Source: Oscheius sp. JU75 | Taxonomy: Eukaryota; Nematoda; Chromadorea; Rhabditida; Rhabditidae | Reading direction: 5' to 3' | Assembly (NCBI GenBank): GCA_037178855.1 | Contig: JASJZC010000001.1 | Coordinates: 6,262,001 to 6,326,000 of the forward strand | Length of the DNA stretch: 64,000 bases | Shown here: one piece after another, positions 12,002 through 22,786 of the stretch | Layout: each line of letters begins with the position of its first letter | Numbering within the stretch: the stretch's first letter is position 1 | The notes under the pieces: generated by a model | What the model was told of the DNA's origin: nothing | What the model saw: the letters and a program-made list of their open reading frames with translations, nothing else | The model's database searches: none | Position numbers and translations under genes: made by a program

Positions 12002-13132
12002 TTCATTTCTAATGATTCTTTGAATGTATTCATTCTGTCAAAATGTCTCTTTGAAAGTGTATGTATCTATATTTAATTGAGGTTCCTGTCAAAAAATTAC
12101 TGTAAAAGCCTGCCCCGTTGGGGCGCGAGCGACAGTTATATGCTCTTTCAGTCAGGCTAAGGTGGCAGAAGCAACCTTCTCTCACAGACGCTTTCGCCCA
12201 AACTGACTCGATATGTCACTTGACTTGCCAACAATTAGTATACGCACAAAATAACTCACTAATTAGCAATATTGCTTTAGAAACACAGAATTTGCAACAA
12301 CTTTTTTTAACCAAATTTGTGAGTTAAGAGCTTCTGATATGTAATTTGGTGGCAAGAGGGAGCTACAACGGTCAAATAGCCATCAGGCAAAAAGAAAATG
12401 CTACTCGATAGCATAAAAGAACCTAAGAATGTTACAGATGTTCCGTTCCGCGGTGCAGTCAGCTTAGGAGGAACCCCCGAGAACGTGTTTTGACTAGCCC
12501 ACTTTTTTTGACAAACAACAGTAATATTTTCCACTTTGGGCGATAGAGCGTAAATCATCACCTTCGTATCTGTCTCTGGCGTCACTCGCGCAGGTCCGAT
12601 TTGGGCGCCCGTCCGGTCAGCTGTGATCTCTTCTGAATTATTGTAATATATCAGTTCCTGTTTACACTCACTCTCTCTCATTCTATCAGTTTTTTCGAAG
12701 ACGGGAGAACAGACCCTGTTATACCATTGACCACCTCCGTGTTTTCGCTCTATCTCCCTTCCACTGATACTGTTGACTTTTCCTCAAAAACCAACCTATT
12801 TTTATCTTTTCGTCTCCAAGTCTCCAAACTGTTGTTTCGGCTCTGAGCGATAGTTCGTGTGCCTTGCTCTATCTTTTCTCGAAATATGTATTTCAATTGA
12901 ACGACTTTTAATCAGAATTTCGTGCAATCTGAGTCTAAAGTGAATACTGACAGATAATGTTTCTTCCAAATGGGCCAAGCTTACTTAGAGAGTATTAAAT
13001 AAAAGGAATCCCCCAAACTCGCATGCTTTTCGGCGACATGTCGCAAACTATCTGTCTCACAGCCCGATCTCTGATTTCCCGCTCTTTTATCCGTGTTTCT
13101 CTCAATGTCAAAAGCCTCTTTCAGCAGTCACC
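12002..13132. other. Intergenic, no gene seen
   Basis: About 1.1 kb between stomatin and the SLC17-like carrier. A 124-codon minus-strand open frame at 12307-12681 has no recognisable domain and no splice context, so I do not call it a gene. The right end holds the acceptor and leader of the next gene. Confidence 0.5.
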
Positions 13133-15019
13133 ATGTCGACAATCCATCCTGTAGAAGAAATTCCACCAAAGACAGCCGAACAAAAGCCCAGCGAAATTAA
13201 GAAGAGGCCAAAATGTATTCGCTACGTCATTTTACTCTTGGCTATCAGTTGTCTTTCGGCCATCATGGCCAATATTATATGTTTCAACTTTGCAGTCTTA
13301 TGTATGCCAGCACATCACAAAGAGAATTCGGTGAGTAACGTGATATTTTTCAGAAGGTAAGGCTTCAGACTGAAGGCTACAACCAGAAGGAGAGAACAGT
13401 TCTCTTTTCGGCTGTGGCAATAGGAGCCCTTCTGGCGATTATTCCCATTTCTCTATCCATCCCCTATCTGGGAGCCAAACTGGTAGGTTTCTGACTGATT
13501 TTTACAAAATTTGCCAGGTCTTCCTGATAGCTGGTCTCCTGTCAGCTGCGTCCACTGCTCTCATTCCCCTGGCAGCATCCACAAGTTTCAATCTCTTCAT
13601 GTTTGTCCGAGTAGTTCAGGTAGTACTGATCTTCGTTCCAAAGAAAATCTCAAGTTTAGGGAGTCTCCTTTGCGGCTCTCATGCCCACCGTCGGTTCGGT
13701 CACCTCCACCTGGGCTCCGATCACTCAAAACGGACTCTTCATTTCCGTTCTCAGCACTTTTGGACAGCTGTCGGCTGTGTTTTCGATGCCCGTTTCAGGA
13801 GAGGTTCTACTCGTTTTGTATGAGAGAAATCTAAAGTTCAGCTTTGTGAGTCCTCTTTGGGATGGGAGTCCATCTACTACCTTCACGCTTCCATCTGTCT
13901 TTGCCTTTTCGTAGCATGGGGGCTCTTGTACACCAACCATCCAGGTATTTTTGATTTCAATAAAACTATAATTAACTTATAGAGGATCACAAGTGCATAT
14001 CACGTCACGAACTGGACATCATCACCGAGGGAAAAGCCACAATGGCCAAGACTCCAGATGAAATGGAAAAGGTGCCCTACATTGAAATCGTGACCACTCC
14101 TACGGTCTGGGGAGTGTGGATTGGTGCTCTGGGTGATCTGATAGCTATTCAGCTCGTTCATACCTTTTCACCCTTATACATTCGACAGGTATTTTCAAGG
14201 TTTGAGGAAGGCATACTAATCCTTTAGGTTCTTGGCTACTCAGTTCATAAGACCGGCTTCGCTGCAGCTCTACCCGTATTGGCACAGTTCTGTGTGAAAG
14301 TGAGTGTCTCTTCTGTATCATCCGGTGATCATGACCGACGTGAGATAGTCAAGGAAAGGGCTGGTTCCGCCGAGAAGGGGAATATCCTGCACCCAAACAT
14401 GGCAACGAAAATATGATAGCAGGGCCGTCTGACTGTACCGACAAGATGAAAACAAGCTTTAGGTATTTGCCGGACACTCGAGCGATAAAATCCGTTGTAT
14501 ATCGGAGACTACCAAGATCAGACTGTACAATACCGTTGCTCTGGGAGCTTCTGCAGCCTTCATGATAGCTTTGGCCTTTGTTGAACAGGGACAAGGACAG
14601 CTCGGAGTCATTCTCTTGACACTTACCACAGCCATGTTCGGATTTAATGGAGGCGGTTTCAATAAGGTAAATTCCAGTCTTCAAAATTAAAATTCTTCAG
14701 TGTGCCACCTTGGTCTCCCGTCAACACAGTCATTTCGTACTAGCCAATATCCAGTTCATTTGGTGTCTTTCTATGCTCGTCTGCCCTGTTCTGGCAAGTC
14801 TTTTCTCCTAAAAAAAATCTAACTGGTCTACAGGTAGCCTTGCTGCTTCCAACAGGCGATGCAACAGAATGGAGACAAGTGTACATCATCCACGCGGCCA
14901 TTCTCCTCGTCTCCAATTTGATATTCTGCTTTTTGGCAACAGCCAAACCAGCTCCGTGGACCAAAGTACCATCGACTGTTTCTCTAAAACGGAATACCCC
15001 AATCATATCGAAGGCGTAG
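13133..15019 (+). CDS. MFS transporter, SLC17-like anion carrier
   Basis: A major facilitator protein with about 12 membrane helices, probably moving organic anions or phosphate across the plasma or lysosomal membrane. The substrate is not predictable. About nine exons begin at 13133-13330, 13354-13482 and 13518 onward, and the last ends at TAG 15019. Family-like pieces include the first helix ending NFAVLCM, then GALLAIIPISLSIPYLGAK, MPTVGSVTSTWAP and LGWESIYYLHASI. The middle loop is followed by VWGVWIGALGDLIAIQ and YSVHKTGFAAALPVLAQF, which resemble the nematode branch of SLC17. HSHFVLANIQFIWC and a final helix near ILLVSNLIFCFLAT follow. A splice acceptor lies 8 bases before the ATG, which fixes the start and leaves almost no leader. 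Vesicular glutamate transport is possible for the family but not shown. Confidence 0.75.
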
Positions 15020-15911
15020 CTTTACCATAAAGAGTCTATACAGATTTCGCAGAGCAATATTCCCACCGCGGCCTAATCATAAAAACGCCCCTCTCCCGAC
15101 TTTTCTCCCTCTTTGTTCACACCTTGTTCCTATTTCATCCTATTCACTCGTCCCATTTACCGTTGGCTACCATTGTCCTCGCCCGAGGGGGAAGTGCTGA
15201 GTCAACGAGCCTGGGAACGGGGACACTAAGTGTTTTATTTCGAGTTAAGAGAGAGTAGGTTTGTTGCACTTGGTCGTTCTACAACACATGATCTAGGTAT
15301 AGTACAGTCCATCGCCTCTTTCCTCTCCCGAACAGTCTCTAGCTCTCGGTACGTAACAGCCGGAAGACCAGCTTTCCCTCTTCATATCTATCCTTCCGGA
15401 AACAACTCCCAAGACAGACTTTCGAAACCCTACTTCTTTCATGGAGATTGGCAGATCCTAAAACAGTGTCTGGAGAGATCAGAACTGTACTTTTGGCACA
15501 AGTAGTCGCCAAGCGGTTAAAATGAGGGGAAAGAGAAGAAGAAGCTTCATTGTTTGAGGGGAAATGATTAGGTCAGAGACTTTTTGAGGAGAGACTATAG
15601 CAAGGCCAGATCATTGAGACAGTGTCTGACCATTCCAACATTACATTTTCCAGAGAGGAAAAGAAACTTGTAGTGGTCGCCCCAGGCAACGAGAGCCTGA
15701 GATCCAGTAGACAGCTGCCTTCCCATTAATTTAGCCGACTCCGATCCATCACCTTGTCAATCGTCTGCGATTTTTAGTACGAATACTCTGCGGTGGTCGA
15801 CTTTTTCTCGCGTCCTGAGAGCCAGCTGTGGTCAGTCTTACAGCTGGACGCCGACTCTTGGCGCTTTTTCTTCGATTGGTAGACGTGGTAAAAGTGATCT
15901 TTTAGTGAGGG
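15020..15911. other. Intergenic, no gene seen
   Basis: About 890 bases between the SLC17-like carrier and the small zinc finger gene. A 91-codon plus-strand frame at 15230-15505 has no domain and no splice context. I see no RNA gene or repeat. Confidence 0.55.
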
Positions 15912-16480
15912 ATGGGAGACGAGAGTCCACTTGACTTGACTCTGTCAGACGAAGAGAGACACGCCAGACACGAGTACCTGAAGGTCTTGGAGAACAATCC
16001 GGAATACTTGGTGAGTTCTCAGAACAGCTGTCCTTTTGTCTAATGGTTACGTCCCCTTTTGGCACAAAATCTGTTGCACCTGTTGGCCAGAACGAGCGAC
16101 AGCTAATTCCTCTGAGCTGTTTGTTCCCTTTCCCTCTTCTCGCAGAACCGATTATGGGCGTATTGCCAACAGGATCTCCCCGAGGGAAGGCAGTAATGTT
16201 GTCTCTTTATTGCTCGACTGCTTGAACCATATGTCCAGATGACCACCACGGCACATTTCCGATTAATGCCAGCCGGCCAGAGCTGACTGACCGACTCGCA
16301 TAATTAAGAGCTTTCTAGGGCTGCTGGGACTGTCTGATGATCTTCTCTGACCCCTTGATATTCACCCTTCATACCAGTACGCATGCTCCTGGAAGACGGC
16401 TGGTCTGTGCCTGTGGAGAAGCTTTCACGGCTAGAAGAGACTTCCAGCGGCATGTGATAGAAAAGGCTCATCCTGTCTGA
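15912..16480 (+). CDS. 82-residue single zinc finger protein with PLDLT motif
   Basis: No known family was recognised. Three exons, 15912-16010, 16146-16192 and 16378-16480, join in phases 0 and 2 with GT donors and CAG acceptors. The N-terminus contains ESPLDLTLSD. PLDLT matches the PxDLS/T motif by which repressors bind the CtBP corepressor (family knowledge). The last exon encodes CACGEAFTARRDFQRH followed by five residues and a second His. This is a C2H2 finger, with the two cysteines separated by one residue instead of the usual two. An acidic/aromatic stretch with NNPEYLNRLWAYCQQ lies between. A corepressor-recruiting nuclear protein is an inference. The gene stands alone, with long gene-free flanks that could hold regulatory DNA or missed exons. 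Confidence 0.5.
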
Positions 16481-17554
16481 AGGAATGCAACCCCTCTTTG
16501 ACAAAATTGTTATTGGTGTTCCTCCTCCCAGCACGGAATGGCTGCCATTCGGTTGGCCGGCGTTAATTAACCCCGTAAAACGGATAATGACAGAGAGAAA
16601 AAGTCGAGAAGGAAAATGGGACGAGCGACAATTGGATTCTGAAGAATTGGGCTGTATAGCATGCCGAACCACTGGACCACTCAAAAAATAGACTTACCTT
16701 CCCAAACCATCTGTTCTCGTCCATGTTTCCCCCTAATGAATTCTGGGACGAGAAGAGGGCATCCCCCAGTCCGTTTCATTAGCCATTTTCGCGGTCTCTG
16801 GAAGAGGGCGTCTTTGAAAGAATCAATATTGAATTAAAATGGAAATTTCTGGCTTCCCCTCATAGCTAATTAAGTTAAAGGCCCTCGATGGTCTCTGCCC
16901 ACAAAGGATTTCTCTTGTAGTTTATTAAAGTTGACAAGTCTTTGACAACGGTTTAGGAAGGACAAATAGAATATTTTCTTCGGCAAAGCGGGAATCTCAA
17001 TATTCTGGTGTAATGGGGAGAGACAGATTTCTACAGAAAAGAAATGTGAATTTGTGTAAAGATCATTTGATGGAGGAAGGAGCAGGGGTTACACCCTAGA
17101 AGGGGGATAGAAGAAAGAGGTCGAAGCTCGAAGACAGGGAGAGAAGAACAGCCGGCAACACCTGAAAATTTTCGTTTCAAAAGATACTTCGATACACATA
17201 GTTATTCAATCGATTCCAGAGGAGCAGATGGCTCTCATTTGAGAAAAAGTTGCGTTCATAATCCCGCCATTTGGATGTCGAGCGCGTCTGTGCGCACCCC
17301 CCTGGTGTCACTGTTTATCGTTTATGCAAATGAGGCGGATTTACTCTCTCTCGCTGTCCGCTGACTGACCCCTAGGCGGATGCGTAGCCACTCCATATGG
17401 CTGCGATGTTATCGCGCGCAAGGCAAGCATTGAGAAAGTGGAGGCTTTACAGCTTACAGAGGACAGGGTTTATTCTCTCACACACACTGGTCGTTATGCA
17501 CAGACACACACTCACATTTTCAACAATTTTAACGAGATGGTATGGGTGGACTCT
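16481..17554. other. Intergenic, no gene seen
   Basis: About 1.07 kb between the zinc finger gene and the 3' end of the calponin-homology gene. I found no convincing coding exon, RNA gene or repeat. An unrecognised further exon of the zinc finger gene cannot be excluded. Confidence 0.5.
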
Positions 17555-18623
17555 TTAGTTGGCGGCGACGGCCGGTGTGGACTCGGTGACAGCGGCGTTC
17601 TCGACCTTCTCAACAACTTCTTCGACCTGCTGGTTCTCGGCAGCATTGACAGCCTCCTCAGCGGGCTTCTCCTCAGTTTTCTCCTCGGTGGCAGGGCGTC
17701 GAGTGCGCTGAAAAGGATTAGATTAGAGGGACGAGTTCTCACAGTAACATACCCTAAAGAAGGCCATGATCTGTCCAATTATGGTGGTGCGGACGGTGTT
17801 GGAGACGGTATTGACGATCTCATCCACATTGATTCCTTCCTGGGCGAACTTCTCCTGGGCCTGGAGACCAAGGTTCCAGAGAGTGTCGAAGACTGCAGCA
17901 TATCCGTTCTTTCCCTTCTCCAAAAGATCGGCAGCGGTCATGGACTTGCCCTCCTCGGCATTCAGAGTTCCCTGAGCCCACTTGGCGAAAGCGTCCACAT
18001 TCTGGGTCTGGACTTCCTTCTGCTTGGCAGCATCGGCTCCCTCCTCAGCAACAGCGGGCTCGATGGATCCGGGCTGGAGCTTGTTGGCCAGCTTGACCAG
18101 GAGATTTCCATCACGGAGATGGGCCAAGAACTGGTTGCGAGTGACTTGTCCATCCTTTCCGGGAAGAGCGGGGCGAGCGGTCTCGTCCTCAACAGCAACC
18201 TTCTGGATCCAGTCGAGAACATTGAAGTTGACCTGAAAGTTGCTATTCATATCGATTTTTCTTCCGAGAAACACACTCAAACAGAACTAAACAAACCTTG
18301 TGAACGGCGACTGGGAGCTGCTGAGCGATCCAGGCGACAACATCGGCACGAGGATCAGCAGGGGCCTCGGGCTCCTTCGGCTGTTCGGCCTGATCGCGGT
18401 TCTTTCCCCACTTGAGAGTCAGACGCTTTTTCAGTCCACGAGAAGGCTTCTTCTCCTCAGTCTTGGTCTCGTCCTTGTTCTCCTCAGTCTTGGTCTCTTC
18501 GTTGACCTCTGCAGTTACGGGAAGAACCTCGGACTCGGGCTTGGGATCCTCCACAGGAGGCTCGGAAGTTGGGAGAGCGGGAGCGGTCTCCTCAACAACG
18601 GTCTGCTTGTTCTCCTCAGACAT
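17555..18623 (-). CDS. Calponin-homology domain protein
   Basis: A probable actin-binding cytoskeletal protein of 319 residues. Exons on the minus strand: 18297-18623, 17753-18232 and 17555-17707, all phase 0. The first 70 or so residues are acidic, Lys/Glu/Thr-rich and probably disordered. A basic stretch (KKRLTLKWGK) follows, then a single CH domain running from ADVVAWIAQQLP through VLDWIQKVAV, FLAHLRDGNLLVKLANKLQPGSI, VDAFAKWAQ and DLLEKGKNGYAAVFDTLWNLG. After the domain come a predicted amphipathic helix (VDEIVNTVSNTVRTTIIGQI) and an acidic tail rich in Glu, Ala and Val. No calponin repeats are present. A TTTTTTCAG acceptor ends 17 bases upstream of the ATG, consistent with a spliced or trans-spliced leader. 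A muscle or cell-cortex role is inferred from the family. Confidence 0.85.
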
Positions 18624-19216
18624 GATGATGGTAGGTTATACTGAAAAAAGAAAGGATGAGAAGGTTTTATGTGAGAGATGAGTCAGAGAGAAGCCAGAAA
18701 TACTCTAGAACATATATGAATCAGTTGGGTGGAAATGGATGAAGAGAGAGGAGAATCGATGGTGGCGCCGGATATGACTAACTGACTACCGAATCGCGGC
18801 TCCGAATCGACGCGACGCGAACACCTGTCCCCTCCGAATCGCTTTTCAGGGAAAAAATCGATGATTGACAGTGTGCTCACTGGTACAATTAACCCCGCCA
18901 AAGGACGCTAAAGAAATCCGCGTAGGACCCTAATCACAGTGAATGGGTCGGGAGCCACTAATTGAGGTCACCTGTCCACGGCACCCAGAACAGCCGGCAG
19001 GGACGGAATTCGAACAGAGAATTTCAATCAGTGTCAATGATATCGCTCGCGTTTCGCGCACAATGGGTGGTCAGAAACATGGGGATTAGTAGAGAGACCC
19101 GTCCTCATTTTCAGAAATTAGCCGAGACGGCCGTCCCCGGTGACCCGAACTGAGATCCAATTGCAACCGAGACACGCTTACAAATGCATATCCAGGACAA
19201 AAAAGGAGCAGAGATT

Positions 19217-19240
19217 GGGGGGGGGGGGGGGGGGGGGGGG
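19217..19240 (+). repeat. Poly-G run of 24 bases
   Basis: Twenty-four consecutive G residues in a gene-free region. A run this long can form a G-quadruplex and is unstable in length. Its exact length may also be a sequencing or assembly artefact. Confidence 0.9.
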
Positions 19241-21047
19241 CAATCGACAGAAAATCTGATTAAGTCTCTGCCACACTGGCACTGAAAAAGAAGGAGAACC
19301 ACGTATGCATGGGAGATGATCAAGGAAGTGAGAAAAGATTGTTGTGATTGGGAAATTGCCTCTGTCTGATAAGAGAATAGACATAAATGGTGGGAATTAT
19401 CGAGAGAGATGCGTCAGCACAGGATAGGTACTCGATAAGAATGAAAAGTATTGTTTGGCAGTCTAGAAATCGGTGCTACAAGAGGACTTTGTATTCGCTC
19501 TGTATCTCAATATGTTCAAAATGGAGAGAGGTGGAGCCTGGAGGAGACGTATACACAGTTAGGTGCCAAAGGACAGACAGGAGAATGGATAGGCAAAGGG
19601 CTGATCTGAATCATAGGTTAGGGTGCCTGGCAGAGATCTTTACCCGAGACTTTTCGATAGGGCAGTGGTTTAGGAAAGGGGAACAGTCCGGACCCTAGAC
19701 AGATAGCATTGGAAATCTCTTGCAGACTTTCATGCACTCTTTCAACTATTGGAATGGTTTTCAGAGATCTCGGAGACATGATAGGATAACATAGAGCTGC
19801 AGAGAAAATGTTCGAGAAGCAAAGGAAAGGAAGAGGAGGAGTTTCAAGAGATAGAGTCCCTTTCTCATCAGATAGGAAGAGATTGTACATTAAAACGTTT
19901 TGAAAGAGTGCCAACTACGAGTGGGGGATGAGTAGTAGATGTGGAAACAGCTAGAAATAGAGATGAAATCATCAAAAGTAGCGAGATCTAGGCGGTCAAT
20001 AACCGTGTCAGACTGGGCAGAGCCGCGAGGTCGGTCTGCCGGGTGCACTGACCTCCATCCACTCTCTCTCCCACTAACCATCTGGGGTCACGATCTGAGC
20101 CTAGACGAGAGAGAGTACAAAAAACGAGGAGAGGACAGAAGCCAACGCCTCACAGCCTTTCCGCCACGCACAATGTGCCTCCTCCTCTCTGTAGGCTCCG
20201 CCTCTTTCCCTTCTACCCGCCTCTCACCCCCCCCTCGGGTTACGAAATTTAGGGAGAGCGATTAGGGCTGGGAGAACCTCTGATTACGATATAGGTAGAT
20301 GGCTGGTCGCACTATACGAGGTGTCAATCACAGCGCCAACGGCGAGATAAAAGGAGCCTGGATGATCCGGTAAAGTGCAGCCGGTTGGAGGCACAGTACG
20401 AGGGAGACCCTTATCAACCTCAAAATATTGACCCTCGACTTGTTCTATTCGGTCCAGCAGCAGGTAAACATCTTCCTTGTTTTGTTTCCTAGATGAGTAG
20501 AGGAGCAAAACAATTTCTGAGAGGGACAAGACTGTGGTTAAAATTTAATGAGTCACTGGACGTTGTGAAAGACACGTATCAGGTACGACGTCTATTCTAA
20601 GCTTCCACGTCAATTTCAAAGCTCATTTCTACACCACTCCCTACTTCGAGTTCCTACTTGTTTGTGCGATTGACACCCTTTTCCAACTCTTTCAGTCGCA
20701 ATGTCGACGGAGTAGAAGGGGTTCATTGTTCTCACCTCGCGCGTGGGGTTCTCTACCGTTCGCTATTTTTGATCGATGCAGAGAGAATATATGCGGGGGC
20801 TGAGGATATTTTAAACAGTGAGTCATTTACCCCTTACTCACTAGGTCTAGTCGTAAGCAAAATTGGGTACGGTAAGTTATTCACGTGAAGATAACCTGGA
20901 TCTGTTCCCACTCTGCGGGATACCGCGGGTTACAGTCCCATTGGGATCTGATCGGCGGTTCAAAGGTCGATAATGAACTGCACAAATCATCTATTGTCTA
21001 TTCGCGAGCCCTGTCTGTGTTTCTGTCCGTACGCCGCCTTTTAAAAT

Positions 21048-21112
21048 TGAGGTATTGGTAAGGCTCGCGCTTTTAGCCCGAACGACCCGGGTTCGATTCC
21101 GCTCGGCGAACT
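21048..21112 (+). repeat. tRNA-like relic (B-box-like)
   Basis: GGTATTGGTAAGGC followed by CCCGGGTTCGATTCC looks like a tRNA A-box/B-box pair. The T-stem and acceptor stem do not pair, so a SINE relic or pseudogene is more likely than a working tRNA. Confidence 0.4.
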
Positions 21113-22786
21113 CTATTTTTCGTATGGTTTTGACCGGACTCCATTCTTGTGTTATAAGAGTCACGAAGATTTGCTTTGGTATGAGAGGAACCTTGGGCTA
21201 ATTACCCGTCTCTTCCTGTCTCTCATGTCAATATATATTGTCCTCTTTCGTGTCCTCAAAAGAGAAAAAGAGGCAAGACCTTGTGTGTTCGCGGCGGTCG
21301 CGAGAGGAGACTGATGAGGGTCATTCCTCAATAGGAAATGGAGACCCGGTCCGTTCTTTTCTTAGGCGACAAGTATCATCGTAAGAGACTAACTGTAAAT
21401 CGTCTTTGAGCGGTGCCGCCCATAATATGCAAGTGCTGTAAACTAGAGATCAGTCGGCTAATAGCTATTGTACCTTCCCCTAAATGACGAAACCTTGAAT
21501 TATAAAGAGTCATGGACCAGGGCAGACAGAAAAGGATAAAGGAGCCGCTAGCGGGACTGAAAAATGAACTAGACGCCACAGGGGAGCTGTAACCAGAGCC
21601 GTGCAAACTTGATGGGCGTTCTCTTCTTCTCCCTCTCTCTGTTCTAATCCTGTATTGCATGCGAGGAAGGAACGAGGAGAACGTAAAAACTGCAATGAAT
21701 GCACAATTGCTATTCCAGACACGGCCATTAGTCAGAGCGGCTGAATTTCAACGAGAGCCTTTTCATTGAGATAAGGCCATCTGGTCGAATCTCACCATTT
21801 TCGTCACCTTCTTGTGGCGGGGAAGCTAACCTTCGGCTAGAATTAGCAAGAGAGAATGAATGAGGCGCATTGCAAAGGACGGACTTTTTTTTGCAGGCGG
21901 ATTGCCATACCAAGATTGGGGACAGCCCTTCGTCGCAAAAAGCAACTAATGTGTCTGGCATTCTTCAAAGATGCTCCACAGGGAATGCTATAGGAATCGA
22001 AGTATTTTAGTGATGACTCAAATGGTCGTCTTATCAGAGTCGGTCATCTTCCCACCACCGAAAGAACCGCTGAATCAGTCTCGACGCCGGAAAGGTTATT
22101 GGTCATCGTGTCCAGGCTAGCAAGATGGCTAGAAGATAAGAACGCCCGAATTAATTGACCGCGGTTCTGCAGCCCAAATGGACTTCATTTTTTAACCACG
22201 ACTCTGACAGATTAGCCTGCCGATTGAGGCAGATTGAATCCGGGTGAATGAAAGAAGGCAAAGTGTTCGACAAGTTCCATTGTTTGCTTTGAGATCGGCT
22301 CTCTTCCGAAAACACGTAGATTTCGAAACATTCTGGGGCAGCTGCCAACTTCAAAGAGAATGTCAGTTTGTCCAGCTGCCGACCGTCCGTAAGCTTTGTA
22401 TGATACAGAAAGTAGGCAAACAGACGACTGAATGAACAAGGTGGCTGGGGGTAACTAACTTCCTGAAGGAATTCTTCTCTCAGACAAGTATTGCCCTTCA
22501 TGATGACCACATTCTCACAATGGATCGTGTCCTTTTTGCCGTGTTATTCACCGCTGTTTATTACACCTAACTACCTCTTTCACCATCCATTCACACGCTC
22601 CTGTTCCCGCAATGAGTCACACTTGACCAATACAGCGGGTTTTGCAATCCATACGCACGAAAGAGGATTTTTATTTGGAGCGAGAAAACTAGCGAGAGGA
22701 GACAGAGATCAGACACGACCGTTTGCGTAGATTGGAGGAGCATAGCTGACTGAACAGAGTCTGAAAGATATTGGTTTTGTGAGAAT

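Larger units (their letters stand above)
18651..22786. other. Long gene-free stretch
   Basis: About 4.1 kb between two minus-strand genes with no credible coding exon on either strand; open frames are short and of random composition. It holds the 24-base G run at 19217 and a tRNA-like relic near 21048. It is the largest empty stretch in an otherwise dense window. Its left end should include the promoter of the calponin-homology gene, so regulatory DNA is likely. Confidence 0.55.

Noticed and set aside
12307-12681. 124-codon minus-strand open frame
   Set aside because: No domain, no splice context, and composition like intergenic DNA.
15230-15505. 91-codon plus-strand open frame
   Set aside because: Isolated, with no recognisable features, and flanked by non-coding sequence.
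17438-18415. 325-codon plus-strand open frame opposite the calponin-homology gene
   Set aside because: It covers introns and exons of the real minus-strand gene and has no domain of its own; Glu/Lys-rich coding leaves few stops in the opposite strand.
21048-21112. Functional tRNA gene
   Set aside because: The B-box looks good but the T-stem and acceptor stem do not pair.
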